From: RGIG3528 sp045629005
Lineage (GTDB): Bacteria > Bacillota > Clostridia > Lachnospirales > Lachnospiraceae
Reading direction: 5' to 3'
NCBI GenBank assembly: GCA_045629005.1
Contig: JAZQQJ010000020.1
Location: forward strand, 1-38,210
DNA length: 38,210 nt
In this document: positions 22,721-32,403 of the stretch, piece by piece
Numbering within the stretch: the stretch's first letter is position 1
How the letters are laid out: every line of letters begins with the position of its first letter
Made by a program: the position numbers and the translations under genes
The notes under the pieces: model-generated
Told to the model about the DNA's origin: nothing
Seen by the model: the letters and a program-made list of their open reading frames with translations, nothing else
Databases searched by the model: none

Positions 22721-25147
22721 TTATTTAACCGTAATCTTCGAAAGATGCCAGAGATCCTGTACATACTCCTCAATTGTTCTGTCGGAAGAGAATTTGCCCG
22801 ACTTCGCAATATTTACAAGCGAGGACTTTGTCCATGCCTTTGCATCCCTGTACTTTTCGTCGATATGCTTCTGAGCCTCGGCATAGGAAGCAAAATCTTT
22901 AAGAATGAAGTACTGGTCAACGTTGAGAAGAGAATCGTAAAGCTCTCTGAAAAGATTGGGATCTTCGTTTGTATATGTTCCGTCTACAAGCTGATCCACA
23001 ACCTTCTTAATGCGTCCGTCGGAATTGTAGACGTCACGCGGATTGTACTGATGATTGTGCTCGAAATCAATAACTTCCTGTGCTGAAAGACCGAATATTA
23101 CGGCATTTTCCTGACCAACTTCTTCAACGATTTCAACGTTTGCACCGTCCATTGTTCCAAGAGTAACAGCACCGTTAAGCATAAATTTCATATTGCCCGT
23201 ACCGGAAGCTTCCTTACTTGCTGTGGAAATCTGTTCCGAAACGTCCGCTGCCGCAAAAATCATTTCAGCATTGGAGACACGATAGTTTTCGATGAAAACA
23301 GCTTTAAGCTTTCCGTTGATGGAAGGATCGTTATTGATTACCTCACCTACGTTATTGATGAGCTTAATGACAGCCTTTGCCCTTCTGTATCCTGCCGATG
23401 CCTTTGCACCGAAGATAAAGGTTCGAGGGCAAATGTCCATGTATGGATTTGTTTTAAGTTCGTTGTAAAGGTACATAACGTGAAGAATATTGAGAAGCTG
23501 TCTCTTATATTCATGAAGACGCTTAACCTGAACATCGAAAATCGAATCCGGATCAACGTCAACGCCGTTATGTTCTTTAATGTATTTTGCAAGTCTCTTT
23601 TTATTCTGGTTTTTGATGTCTGCAAGCGCTATAAGCTCATCATCATTATCCGCGCATTTAAGAATGCCGGAAATCTGTGAAAGATCTGTAATCCAGCCGT
23701 CTCCGACTTTCTGTGTAACCCAGTCCGCAAGAAGAGGATTGCCATGAAGAAGGAATCTTCTCTGAGTAATACCGTTTGTCTTATTGTTGAATTTCTCAGG
23801 CCAGAGATCAAAAAAGTCCTTGAGCTGCTCTTTTTTGAGGATGTCGGTATGAAGACGTGCTACGCCGTTTACCGAATAGCCGGCAACAATGGCAAGGTTA
23901 GCCATGCGCACCTGACCATCATAGAGGATAGCCATACTTTCAACCTTCTTGGGATCGTTATATTTATCGCGGACAAGGTTGACGAAACGCCTGTTAATCT
24001 CTTCGACAATCTGGTAAATACGTGGAAGAAGTCTCGAGAACAGGTCGATAGGCCATTTTTCAAGAGCCTCGGACATAATTGTATGATTGGTGTATGCGCA
24101 GCACTTGCTGACAACTTCCCATGCCTCGTCCCATGTGAGAGTATAGTCGTCAAGAAGAACTCTCATAAGCTCGGGAACGGTAACCGTAGGATGTGTATCA
24201 TTCAGCTGGAAGCATACCTTTTCGTAAAGCTTTCTTACATCATCGTGTGTTTCCATGTACTTGGAAACAGCTCTCTGTACACTTGCGGAAACAAAGAAAT
24301 ACTGCTGTTTAAGGCGGAGTTCCTTGCCTGCATAGTGATTGTCGTTAGGATAAAGAACCTCACATATTGTTCTTGCAAGGTTTTCCTGTTCAACGGCACG
24401 CTGGTAGTCACCTTTGTCAAAGGAATCGAGGTTGAAGTCATTTACAGCCTCTGCATCCCAAATACGAAGAGTGTTTACAACGCCGTTATCGTAGCCCACA
24501 ATGGGGATATCATAAGGAACCGCACGAACGGAAAGAGCATCCTCCTGCGTGAAGCGCTCTCTGCCGTCTGCTCCCTTAACCATCTTTACATAGCCGCCGA
24601 ACTTAACTTCGGTAGCGTACTCGGCACGTTTGATTTCGAAGGGATAACCGTCTTTAAGCCAGTTATCGGGCTTTTCAATCTGGAAACCATTTTCAATTTC
24701 CTGTTTGAACATACCGTATTTATAGCGGATACCGCAGCCGTAAGCAGGGTAGCCGAGAGTTGCCAGTGAATCAAGGAAACATGCCGCAAGTCGACCAAGA
24801 CCACCGTTTCCGAGAGCGGGATCCGGCTCTTCCTCTTCGATGTTTTCAAGGTCTACACCCAGTTCCGTAAGTACTTCTTTAACCACAGGCAATGCCTTAA
24901 GGTTAATGATGTTGTTTCCCAGGGCTCTTCCCATAAGAAATTCCATGGAAAGATAATAAACAGTCTTTGCATCCTCTTTTTTGACTGCCTTGTGAGTGTC
25001 AATCCACATATCAACTATGTAGTCCTTAAGAGAATACGACAGAGCCTGGTAAATCTGCTGAACCGTAGCTTCTTCGATGTCCTTACGGTAAAGCATACGC
25101 ATGTTGTAAACAATCGCTTTGTGAAGATCTTCCTTGTTAATGTTCAT
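22721..25147 (-). CDS. glgP: Glycogen/starch phosphorylase
   Basis: Phosphorolyses alpha-1,4-glucans to glucose 1-phosphate. The 808-residue protein has the family N-terminus (VYYLSMEFLMGRALGNNIINL), EEEPDPALGNGGLGRLAACFLDS, and the pyridoxal phosphate site GNMKFMLNG with Lys654. The start at 25147 (MNINKEDLH) has GGAGG upstream; the open extension to 25216 overlaps ileS and is rejected. It lies 20 bp after ileS and abuts DUF951. No other glycogen genes are in the window. Length is normal for the GT35 family. Confidence 0.96.
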   Translation of the reverse strand: MNINKEDLHKAIVYNMRMLYRKDIEEATVQQIYQALSYSLKDYIVDMWIDTHKAVKKEDAKTVYYLSMEFLMGRALGNNIINLKALPVVKEVLTELGVDLENIEEEEPDPALGNGGLGRLAACFLDSLATLGYPAYGCGIRYKYGMFKQEIENGFQIEKPDNWLKDGYPFEIKRAEYATEVKFGGYVKMVKGADGRERFTQEDALSVRAVPYDIPIVGYDNGVVNTLRIWDAEAVNDFNLDSFDKGDYQRAVEQENLARTICEVLYPNDNHYAGKELRLKQQYFFVSASVQRAVSKYMETHDDVRKLYEKVCFQLNDTHPTVTVPELMRVLLDDYTLTWDEAWEVVSKCCAYTNHTIMSEALEKWPIDLFSRLLPRIYQIVEEINRRFVNLVRDKYNDPKKVESMAILYDGQVRMANLAIVAGYSVNGVARLHTDILKKEQLKDFFDLWPEKFNNKTNGITQRRFLLHGNPLLADWVTQKVGDGWITDLSQISGILKCADNDDELIALADIKNQNKKRLAKYIKEHNGVDVDPDSIFDVQVKRLHEYKRQLLNILHVMYLYNELKTNPYMDICPRTFIFGAKASAGYRRAKAVIKLINNVGEVINNDPSINGKLKAVFIENYRVSNAEMIFAAADVSEQISTASKEASGTGNMKFMLNGAVTLGTMDGANVEIVEEVGQENAVIFGLSAQEVIDFEHNHQYNPRDVYNSDGRIKKVVDQLVDGTYTNEDPNLFRELYDSLLNVDQYFILKDFASYAEAQKHIDEKYRDAKAWTKSSLVNIAKSGKFSSDRTIEEYVQDLWHLSKITVK

Positions 25148-25167
25148 TGGTTCCTCCGTGAATTTTA

Positions 25168-28100
25168 TTACAGTCTTACAACTCCGATTGTAACGTCCTC
25201 GCCGTTGAGATTCCATGCCTTGTCATTGCCGCATGTCTCTCCGAGGATAATTTCCTTTGCGAGAACAATTCTCTTGATCTCTTCAGCATTGTCCTTTGCA
25301 ACCTTCTGAATGAGTTCATTTCCGGAAATGTAAAGTTTGATATTGTCCATAACCTCAAAGTCAGAATCCTTACGCATTGTCTGAACCTTTGAGATGATTT
25401 CACGAACATACCCCTCTTCGATAAGTTCCGGTGTAAGTCTTGTATCAATTACAACAGTGATGCCCTTATCGGAATCTGATACATAACCCTCTGTCTTCTG
25501 TGATTCGATGAGAAGATCCTCTGTAGCAAGTTCCTCTTCAACTCCCTCAACCACTACTGTTACAGTGCCCTTTTCGTTGAGAGACTGCATTGCTGCATTG
25601 CCATCGATATTTGCAAGTACTTCCTTAAGCGCGTTCAGACGGCTTCCGAAACGACGTCCGAGAGTCTTAAGCTGAGGCTTGAAGGTGTAGGATGTGAAGT
25701 TTGAAACATCCTCGGTAAACTCAACAGCCTTAACGTTAAGCTCATCAGCAACGATTTCCTTAAAGAACTCGGGAAGCTCATGCTCAGCCTTAACGAACAT
25801 CTTGGATACAGGCTGACGCTGCTTGATGTTTGAAGTATTTCTGCATGCACGTCCGAGAACAACAATCTGGAGAACTTCTTCCATGTCATCCTCGAGCTTT
25901 CTGTCAATCCATGCTTCGTTTACAGTCGGGAAGTCACAAAGATGAATTGACTCAGGCTGTGAAGCATCAACCGAACATACGAGATTTCTGTAAATGCTTT
26001 CTGTCATGAACGGAATCATGGGAGCAGCTGTCTTTGAAATAGTAACAAGTGCTGTGTAAAGTGTCATGTAAGCATTAATCTTGTCCTGCTCCATGCCCTT
26101 TGCCCAGAAACGTTCACGACCGCGGCGAACGTACCAGTTGGACATCTCATCTACGAAGCTCTCAAGAGCTCTTGCTGCTTCGGGGATTCTGTAGTTTGCA
26201 AGGTCGTCGTCAACTTCCTTAACTGTGGAGTTAAGACGTGAAAGCAGCCACTTGTCCATAACAGGAAGCTTATCGTATTCGAGTGTGTACTTGGTAGCAT
26301 CGAAATTGTCAATGTTTGCATAGAGCACGAAGAACGCATATGTGTTCCAAAGTGTGCCCATGAACTTTCTCTGGCCTTCCTGTACAGCCTTATCATGGAA
26401 ACGGTTGGGAAGCCAAGGAGCAGAGTTGATGTAGAAGTACCAACGGATGGCATCTGCACCGAACTTCTCAAGAGCATCAAACGGATCAACAGCGTTGCCC
26501 TTTGATTTACTCATCTTCTGACCGTTTTCATCCTGTACATGTCCGAGAACGATAACGTTCTCATAAGGTGCCTTGTTGAAAAGAAGTGTAGACTCAGCCA
26601 TAAGTGAATGGAACCATCCACGAGTCTGGTCAACAGCCTCTGAAATGAACTGTGCAGGGAACTGCTGTTCAAACAATTCCTTGTTCTCGAAAGGATAGTG
26701 ATGCTGTGCGAAAGGCATTGCGCCGGAGTCAAACCAGCAGTCAAGTACTTCGGGAACTCTCTTCATTAAGCCGCCGCATTCAGGGCATGTGCATGTGATT
26801 TCATCAACATAAGGTCTGTGAAGCTCAACTGTAAGAGCATTTGCGTTTCCGCTGAGTCTGTTAAGCTCTTCACGTCCGCCGACACATTCCTGATGATGAC
26901 ACTTTTCACACTCCCAGATGTTGAGGGGAGTGCCCCAGTAACGGTTACGGGAAATTGCCCAGTCCTGAATATTTTCAAGCCAGTTACCGAAACGTCCCTT
27001 GCCGATAGACTCAGGAATCCAGTTAACTGTGTTGTTATTTCTGATGAGGTCGTCGCGAACGGCTGTCTCTTTGATGTACCATGACTCACGTGCATAGTAG
27101 ATAAGAGGTGTATCGCAGCGCCAGCAGTGAGGATACTCATGCTCGAACTTGGGAGCATCGAAAAGCTGTCCTCTTGCATCAAGATCCTTAAGTACTTCGG
27201 GATCTGCCTTCTTAACGAAGAGACCTGCAAAAGGTGTTTCTTCTGTCATTTCACCCTTGCCGTTTACGAACTGTACGAAAGGAAGATCATAATGTCTGCC
27301 TACGTTGGCATCGTCTTCACCGAATGCAGGAGCAATGTGTACGATACCGGTACCGTCTGACATTGTAACGTATGAATCACATGTAACGAAGAAGCCCTTC
27401 TTGTCCTGCTGTGCGGCACGGTCTGCAGCACATTTGTAAAGAGGCTCGTACTCCTTACGCTCAAGGTCTTTACCCTTGAAGCGTTCAAGGATTTCGTATG
27501 CGGGAACGTCTTCTTTTGCAAGCTTTCCGAGAACGGAATCAAGGAGAGCTTCTGCCATGTAATATGTGTAACCGTCTGCTGCCTTAACCTTAACGTAAGA
27601 ATCATCCGGGTTTACGCAGAGAGCAACGTTGCTGGGAAGTGTCCAGGGTGTTGTTGTCCATGCAAGGAAGAATGCATCCTCGCCAACGCACTTGAAGCGT
27701 ACGATTGCGGAACGTTCCTTAACAGTCTTGTAGCCCTGTGAAACTTCTGCCGTTGAAAGAGGCGTTCCACAGCGAGGGCAGTAAGGAACAATCTTGAAGC
27801 CCTTGTAGAGGAGGCCTTTATTCCAGATTTCTTTGAGAGCCCACCATTCAGACTCGATGAAGTTATCGTCATATGTTACATAAGGGTGCTCCATATCGGC
27901 CCAGAAGCCTACTGTGCCTGAGAAGTCTTCCCACATGCCCTTATATTTCCAAACCGACTCTTTACATTTCTTGATGAACGGCTCCATGCCGTACTGCTCA
28001 ATCTGGTCCTTTCCGTTGAGACCGAGAAGCTTTTCAACTTCAAGCTCTACAGGAAGTCCATGAGTATCCCATCCTGCTTTTCTGGGAACCATATAGCCTT

Positions 28101-28323
28101 TCATTGTACGATAACGCGGAATCATATCCTTAATGACACGTGTAAGAACGTGTCCGATATGAGGCTTGCCGTTTGCTGTGGGCGGGCCGTCATAGAAGGT
28201 GTAGGTTTCGCCTTTTTTGCGTGATTCGATGCTCTTCTCGAAGATTTTGTTTTCCTTCCAGAAGTTCAGAACTTCTTTTTCTCTTTCAACGAAGTTCATG
28301 TTGGTGTCAACTTTGTTATACAT
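25168..28323 (-). CDS. ileS: Isoleucyl-tRNA synthetase, long (type 2-like) form
   Basis: Class I synthetase of 1051 residues. HIGH is at 55-58 (GKPHIGHVL), the KAGWDTHGLPVELEVEK segment follows, the editing domain lies in the middle (LAWTTTPWTLPSN), and KMSKS is at 603-607. Length, the VELEVEK form, and the absence of the C-terminal Cys4 zinc finger of the E. coli-type enzyme place it with the type 2, eukaryote-like group, which is generally less sensitive to mupirocin. AAGGAG precedes the ATG at 28323. It is the second gene of an operon after plsC, so there is no T-box leader. Confidence 0.95.
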   Translation of the reverse strand: MYNKVDTNMNFVEREKEVLNFWKENKIFEKSIESRKKGETYTFYDGPPTANGKPHIGHVLTRVIKDMIPRYRTMKGYMVPRKAGWDTHGLPVELEVEKLLGLNGKDQIEQYGMEPFIKKCKESVWKYKGMWEDFSGTVGFWADMEHPYVTYDDNFIESEWWALKEIWNKGLLYKGFKIVPYCPRCGTPLSTAEVSQGYKTVKERSAIVRFKCVGEDAFFLAWTTTPWTLPSNVALCVNPDDSYVKVKAADGYTYYMAEALLDSVLGKLAKEDVPAYEILERFKGKDLERKEYEPLYKCAADRAAQQDKKGFFVTCDSYVTMSDGTGIVHIAPAFGEDDANVGRHYDLPFVQFVNGKGEMTEETPFAGLFVKKADPEVLKDLDARGQLFDAPKFEHEYPHCWRCDTPLIYYARESWYIKETAVRDDLIRNNNTVNWIPESIGKGRFGNWLENIQDWAISRNRYWGTPLNIWECEKCHHQECVGGREELNRLSGNANALTVELHRPYVDEITCTCPECGGLMKRVPEVLDCWFDSGAMPFAQHHYPFENKELFEQQFPAQFISEAVDQTRGWFHSLMAESTLLFNKAPYENVIVLGHVQDENGQKMSKSKGNAVDPFDALEKFGADAIRWYFYINSAPWLPNRFHDKAVQEGQRKFMGTLWNTYAFFVLYANIDNFDATKYTLEYDKLPVMDKWLLSRLNSTVKEVDDDLANYRIPEAARALESFVDEMSNWYVRRGRERFWAKGMEQDKINAYMTLYTALVTISKTAAPMIPFMTESIYRNLVCSVDASQPESIHLCDFPTVNEAWIDRKLEDDMEEVLQIVVLGRACRNTSNIKQRQPVSKMFVKAEHELPEFFKEIVADELNVKAVEFTEDVSNFTSYTFKPQLKTLGRRFGSRLNALKEVLANIDGNAAMQSLNEKGTVTVVVEGVEEELATEDLLIESQKTEGYVSDSDKGITVVIDTRLTPELIEEGYVREIISKVQTMRKDSDFEVMDNIKLYISGNELIQKVAKDNAEEIKRIVLAKEIILGETCGNDKAWNLNGEDVTIGVVRL

Positions 28324-28352
28324 ATCTATTCTCCTTGAATATAAATTCAAAT

Positions 28353-29135
28353 CTAACGGTTTTTTGTTTTGAAGAGGAAGTCGCGAATGTGCTGGCGTAT
28401 TGTTTTTCTCTTCTTTTTTCTCTCCTCGAGAACCGATTTGACTTTGTTTTCGATTTGTTCACGAACCATGTCCGCAATCTGAGGTGTTTTCAAATCCTTA
28501 TACTCTTCATACGGAATGGGATCGAGAATGTGAACCTCTGTTTTTGCAGGTCCTATTCGGAAGCCTTCAAATGCTTTATATGAGTCAATAAGCGCAACCG
28601 GAATAATCGGTGTCTTTGACTTCAGTGAAGCCTTAAAACTTCCCGGCTTAAATTCCTGAACATTGTTACGATTGTGATTGTAACCGCCCTCCGGGAAAAT
28701 CAGGAACGGCTTGCCTGCGGCCGCTTCTTCGGCCATTTCCATAATGATTTTAATACCGCTTCGAGGATCGTTCAGGACAAGTCTCTTACCATCACACAAA
28801 TCGATAACCTGCTTGGTAAGCGGAACGTATGACTTTGCCTCGTCCATAACTATGGAAATCAATCTGTCCTGTGCTTCGAAAATACCAAGTGCATCCCATT
28901 TTCCCTGATGGTTTGCATACATAATGTAGCCGTCTTCCTTGGGAAGTTTTTCCAAGCCATACGTTTTGGTGTTTATGTGTGCGGAACGACGAATCATTCC
29001 GATTACTCTTTTTATCGCTTTGATTTTCTGCTCGTCCGTGTAGTCTTCCTTGTTTCTTGCCATCTTCTCGAGATTTGCAAGAACAGCAGGTACGCGATAC
29101 AGATTAATAAATATAGTCCAATAAAACCTTAACAT
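28353..29135 (-). CDS. plsC: 1-acyl-glycerol-3-phosphate acyltransferase family (PlsC), first copy
   Basis: A 260-residue membrane-associated acyltransferase, probably in phosphatidic acid synthesis. The HX4D motif is ANHQGKWD (H76, D81), and the acceptor-binding motif is FPEGGYNHNRNN. A hydrophobic N-terminus (MLRFYWTIFINLYRV) may anchor it. The C-terminus is unusually basic (EERKKKRKT). AGGGGG precedes the ATG. It heads the plsC-ileS-glgP-DUF951-DUF6171 operon from a promoter at 29160-29189. A second acyltransferase of the same superfamily lies at 32404 on the other strand; the two differ in sequence. Confidence 0.9.
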   Translation of the reverse strand: MLRFYWTIFINLYRVPAVLANLEKMARNKEDYTDEQKIKAIKRVIGMIRRSAHINTKTYGLEKLPKEDGYIMYANHQGKWDALGIFEAQDRLISIVMDEAKSYVPLTKQVIDLCDGKRLVLNDPRSGIKIIMEMAEEAAAGKPFLIFPEGGYNHNRNNVQEFKPGSFKASLKSKTPIIPVALIDSYKAFEGFRIGPAKTEVHILDPIPYEEYKDLKTPQIADMVREQIENKVKSVLEERKKKRKTIRQHIRDFLFKTKNR

Positions 29136-29159
29136 ATTTGCCCCCTATCATAATCATTT

Positions 29160-29189
29160 ATTGTAACACAAATCTCCCGTATTCATCAA
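29160..29189 (-). promoter_or_regulatory. plsC operon promoter, extended -10
   Basis: On the minus strand TTGATG (29189-29184), 18 bp, TACAAT (29165-29160), preceded by TGT to make an extended -10. It lies about 25 bp before the plsC start and faces away from the pncB promoter. Confidence 0.7.
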
Positions 29190-29242
29190 CAAATTTTTTA
29201 TAACCTGCGACTTTTTTGAACCGCGGAATATTTATGAAAAGT

Positions 29243-29271
29243 TTGCATATATAAAGAAAACGTGATATAGT
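29243..29271 (+). promoter_or_regulatory. pncB operon promoter
   Basis: TTGCAT (29243-29248), 17 bp, TATAGT (29266-29271). The -35 is only partly consensus. It drives the plus-strand operon from pncB to the DUF1934 gene; no stronger promoter was noticed between those genes. Confidence 0.55.
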
Positions 29272-29322
29272 ATTTTGGATTATGCTTTAGTATGTATTAT
29301 AACAAAGAAGAAAGGCGCAATT

Positions 29323-30774
29323 ATGTCAGGTGAAAATCTTACTCTGCTTACCGATTTTTATGAAATCACAATGATGCAGGGTTATTTCAAAAATGAAAAG
29401 AACAACGATGTTGTAGTATTTGATGCATTCTACCGTGAGAACCCTTGCCACGGCGGATATGCTGTTTGTGCCGGTCTTGAACAGGTTATCGACTATATCA
29501 AAAATCTTCACTTCGAAAAGGAAGATATCGAATATCTCCGTGCACAAGGCTGCTTTGGTGAAGACTTCCTCGAATACCTTTCAACCTTCAAGTTTTCCGG
29601 TGATATTTACGCTGTTCCCGAAGGCTCTGTAGTATTCCCCATGGAGCCCATGGTTAAGGTTGTTGCTCCCATCATGGAAGCACAGCTTGTTGAAACAGCA
29701 ATTCTCACAATGATTAACCATCAGAGCCTTATTGCAACAAAGGCAGCCCGTGTATGCTACGCAGCAAAGGGCGACCCCATTATGGAGTTTGGCCTTCGTC
29801 GTGCCCAGGGTCCCGATGCAGGTACTCTCGGTGCCCGTGCAGCCGTTATCGCAGGTTGTGCAGGTACAAGTAACGTTCTTTCCGCAAAGCTTTTCAACAT
29901 GCCCGCTCTCGGCACACACGCCCACAGCTGGGTTATGAGCTTTGATTCTGAGCTTGAAGCATTCAGAAAATACGCAGAATGCTTCCCCGGAAACGTTACC
30001 CTCCTCGTTGACACATACGATACTCTCCGTTCAGGCGTTCCGAATGCCATCAAAGTGTTTGAAGAGCTTCGTGCTGCAGGAAAGCTTCCCAAGAAGTACG
30101 GCATCCGTCTCGATTCGGGCGACCTTGCATACCTTTCCAAGAAAGCAAGAAAGATGCTTGATGCTGCAGGCTTCAATGATGCAGGCATCTGCGCTTCTTC
30201 AGACCTCGATGAGTACCTTATTGAGTCTCTCAAGGCCCAGAACTGCGCCATCAATTCATGGGGTGTAGGTACAAACCTCATCACATCAAAGGACTGGCCC
30301 GCATTCGGCGGAGTTTACAAGCTCGCAGCCATTAAGAAAAACGGCATCTTTATTCCCCGCATCAAGCTTTCGGAAAACCCTGTCAAGATTACAAATCCCG
30401 GAAACAAAACAATCTTCCGTATCTACGACAAGGAAACAGGAAAGATTAAAGCCGACCTCATCGCCTTTGCCGATGAAAAGTATGATGAGTCCGAGGATTT
30501 AAAGATTTTCGATCCCAACGCAACATGGAAGCGTACAACACTTGAAGCAGGCAAGTACACAATACGTGAGCTCCTCGTTCCAATCTTTAAGAATGGTGAA
30601 TGTGTATACGAATCCCCTGCCGTAATGGACATCCGTGCATACTGCGCGCATGAGCTTGATACACTTTGGGATGAAACACGTCGTTTCGTTAACCCTCACG
30701 AAGTTTATGTCGATCTTTCAAAGAAGCTTTATGACTGCAAGCAGTCTCTCCTTGACAGTTATACAAAAGAGTAA
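29323..30774 (+). CDS. pncB: Nicotinate phosphoribosyltransferase
   Basis: Makes nicotinate mononucleotide from nicotinate and PRPP in NAD salvage. The 483-residue protein has the typical opening LLTDFYEITMMQGYFKNEK, the FDAFYRENPCHGGYAVCAGLEQ segment, EFGLRRAQGPDAG, and RLDSGDLAYLSKKARKML at the phosphate-binding side. I start at the ATG at 29323 (MSGENLTLL), preceded by AAAGG; the 16 upstream codons cover the promoter. It is the first gene of an operon that otherwise concerns cell wall and lipids, with 15 bp to the next gene. No nicotinamidase is nearby. Confidence 0.95.
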   Translation: MSGENLTLLTDFYEITMMQGYFKNEKNNDVVVFDAFYRENPCHGGYAVCAGLEQVIDYIKNLHFEKEDIEYLRAQGCFGEDFLEYLSTFKFSGDIYAVPEGSVVFPMEPMVKVVAPIMEAQLVETAILTMINHQSLIATKAARVCYAAKGDPIMEFGLRRAQGPDAGTLGARAAVIAGCAGTSNVLSAKLFNMPALGTHAHSWVMSFDSELEAFRKYAECFPGNVTLLVDTYDTLRSGVPNAIKVFEELRAAGKLPKKYGIRLDSGDLAYLSKKARKMLDAAGFNDAGICASSDLDEYLIESLKAQNCAINSWGVGTNLITSKDWPAFGGVYKLAAIKKNGIFIPRIKLSENPVKITNPGNKTIFRIYDKETGKIKADLIAFADEKYDESEDLKIFDPNATWKRTTLEAGKYTIRELLVPIFKNGECVYESPAVMDIRAYCAHELDTLWDETRRFVNPHEVYVDLSKKLYDCKQSLLDSYTKE

Positions 30775-30789
30775 ACAGGAAGTGTAAAA

Positions 30790-32391
30790 TTGAAACTCTC
30801 TCTCTTTAAAAAAATAATAATCAGCGGTATTACGATTACACTGCTTTCCGGCATGTGCGGATGTGACTTTTTCGTATCTCCGTCGGAGCTGTTTGTAACC
30901 CCGAGTGCAGCTCCTTCCGTATCGCCTACGCTTACGGTCGTATCTGTTACGCCCGGTTCGGATCCAACCGACGTCCCTGCCACTCCTACTCAGAGTACGG
31001 TGACCCCGGATGCTACTTCAACAGACATCCCCTCTCCGACCTCAGTTCCGACAGCCACGCCGTCACCAATTCCAACGGTTCCGCCTGCTCCGGCAACGTT
31101 AAATCGCGATCCGTCAACATATGATTTTCTTGTAAACCGTGCAGTTCTTCTCCCTGACGGTTATGCTCCGGATGACCTCGTAGCATTGAGCGAATGCGCT
31201 CTGGATTACGACAGTCTCACCGACGACAAGCACAAGCTTCGCAAGGTCGCAGCGGATGCGCTTACGGAAATGTTCAATGACGCAAAAGCACAAGGCCTTA
31301 CTCTTGTTGCTGTTTCAGGGTATCGTTCATATGAACGTCAGTACCAGATTTACGGTAATTACCTTCTCACCTACACGCTGTCTCATACAAACCGTTATTC
31401 GGCTGTACCTGGTTCCAGTGAACACCAGACAGGTCTTGCAATGGACATTTCCTGTTCAACAATAGATAACAAGCTCATTGATGAGTTTTACGATACTCCC
31501 GAAGGTAAATGGGTTTATGAGCATTGTTGGGAATACGGCTTCATCATTCGTTATCCCAAAGGAAAAACGGAGATTACAGGTTATGCCTATGAGCCTTGGC
31601 ATGTCCGTTATGTAGGAGTTCCTCTTGCATACTATCTCACCACCACAGGGCTTACACTCGATGAGTACTATAATTCCTGCGATCCGTACGATGATGCATA
31701 CCTGAACACTCATCCACTTATCGATACTAGCACGCTTAAGTACCATAAGCTTTATGCTTCCGCAAAGTACGGCCAGCTTATTATGGTTTCCGACAGCGAA
31801 GCATGGGTTAACCCTTCAACAGGCTATCCGTACCTCATTCCCGCACTTAGGAATGCCAAGAAAAACCTCGTCAAGAACAATAAAGGAAAATACATATACA
31901 GTCAGCCTATTACAAACTGTTTTGGAGAATACTTCTTCGACGAATCAGGAAATCTCCTTATGAAGCCCGTTTACAGCGACGAAAACGGCAATCCCATTCT
32001 TAACGCAAACGGTGAGGCCTTTTTCCTTGATCCTCTTGTAGAAGGCGACGGCAACTTTGTTCGTGACTATGCCGGAAACATTGTTTACAAAGAGCTCTTA
32101 AAGGACAGTAAGGGGCAAGTCTGGACAAACCCGGACGGCACACCCGAACAGCTCGTTCCTCTCCGTGATGACAACACTTACCTCGTATATGACGACCAGG
32201 GCAACCTCCTGTACTACACTCCTTACGAGGATTATATGCACTATGGAGAAGGAGGGACTGCCGACTACCGCATTGATGCAAACGGCAACCCTCAGTACTC
32301 CGCATGGTTCTATTATGCTCAGGACACTGAAAACAGCATAGCAGTTACCGAAAGCGGCGTTACTCCTTCAAACGCCTATGAAGCCGAGTAA
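30790..32391 (+). CDS. VanY-like D,D-carboxypeptidase lipoprotein (M15B) with repeat tail
   Basis: A 533-residue surface lipoprotein that should trim terminal D-Ala from peptidoglycan stems. The start is TTG at 30790, after AGGAAG. A signal peptide with lipobox-like MCGC (about 22-25) leads to a Pro/Thr/Ser-rich linker (about 30-105). The M15B domain has SGYRSYERQ, SEHQTGLAMD (zinc ligands H212 and D219) and YEPWHVRYVG (E268, H271). The C-terminal 170 or so residues carry at least six D-x-x-G-N/Q motifs (such as DENGNP, DYAGNI, DDQGNL), unusual for this family and possibly wall-binding. It lies in the operon with MurF-like and Ddl genes. Confidence 0.9.
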   Translation: MKLSLFKKIIISGITITLLSGMCGCDFFVSPSELFVTPSAAPSVSPTLTVVSVTPGSDPTDVPATPTQSTVTPDATSTDIPSPTSVPTATPSPIPTVPPAPATLNRDPSTYDFLVNRAVLLPDGYAPDDLVALSECALDYDSLTDDKHKLRKVAADALTEMFNDAKAQGLTLVAVSGYRSYERQYQIYGNYLLTYTLSHTNRYSAVPGSSEHQTGLAMDISCSTIDNKLIDEFYDTPEGKWVYEHCWEYGFIIRYPKGKTEITGYAYEPWHVRYVGVPLAYYLTTTGLTLDEYYNSCDPYDDAYLNTHPLIDTSTLKYHKLYASAKYGQLIMVSDSEAWVNPSTGYPYLIPALRNAKKNLVKNNKGKYIYSQPITNCFGEYFFDESGNLLMKPVYSDENGNPILNANGEAFFLDPLVEGDGNFVRDYAGNIVYKELLKDSKGQVWTNPDGTPEQLVPLRDDNTYLVYDDQGNLLYYTPYEDYMHYGEGGTADYRIDANGNPQYSAWFYYAQDTENSIAVTESGVTPSNAYEAE

Positions 32392-32403
32392 GGGAGGAGC
32401 ACC

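Noticed and set aside
23744..24769. Long open frame of 341 codons on the plus strand, antisense to glgP
   Set aside because: It has no family signature and mirrors the codon use of glgP, a clear conserved gene on the other strand. The same reasoning applies to the 267-codon frame antisense to lysS at 372-1175.
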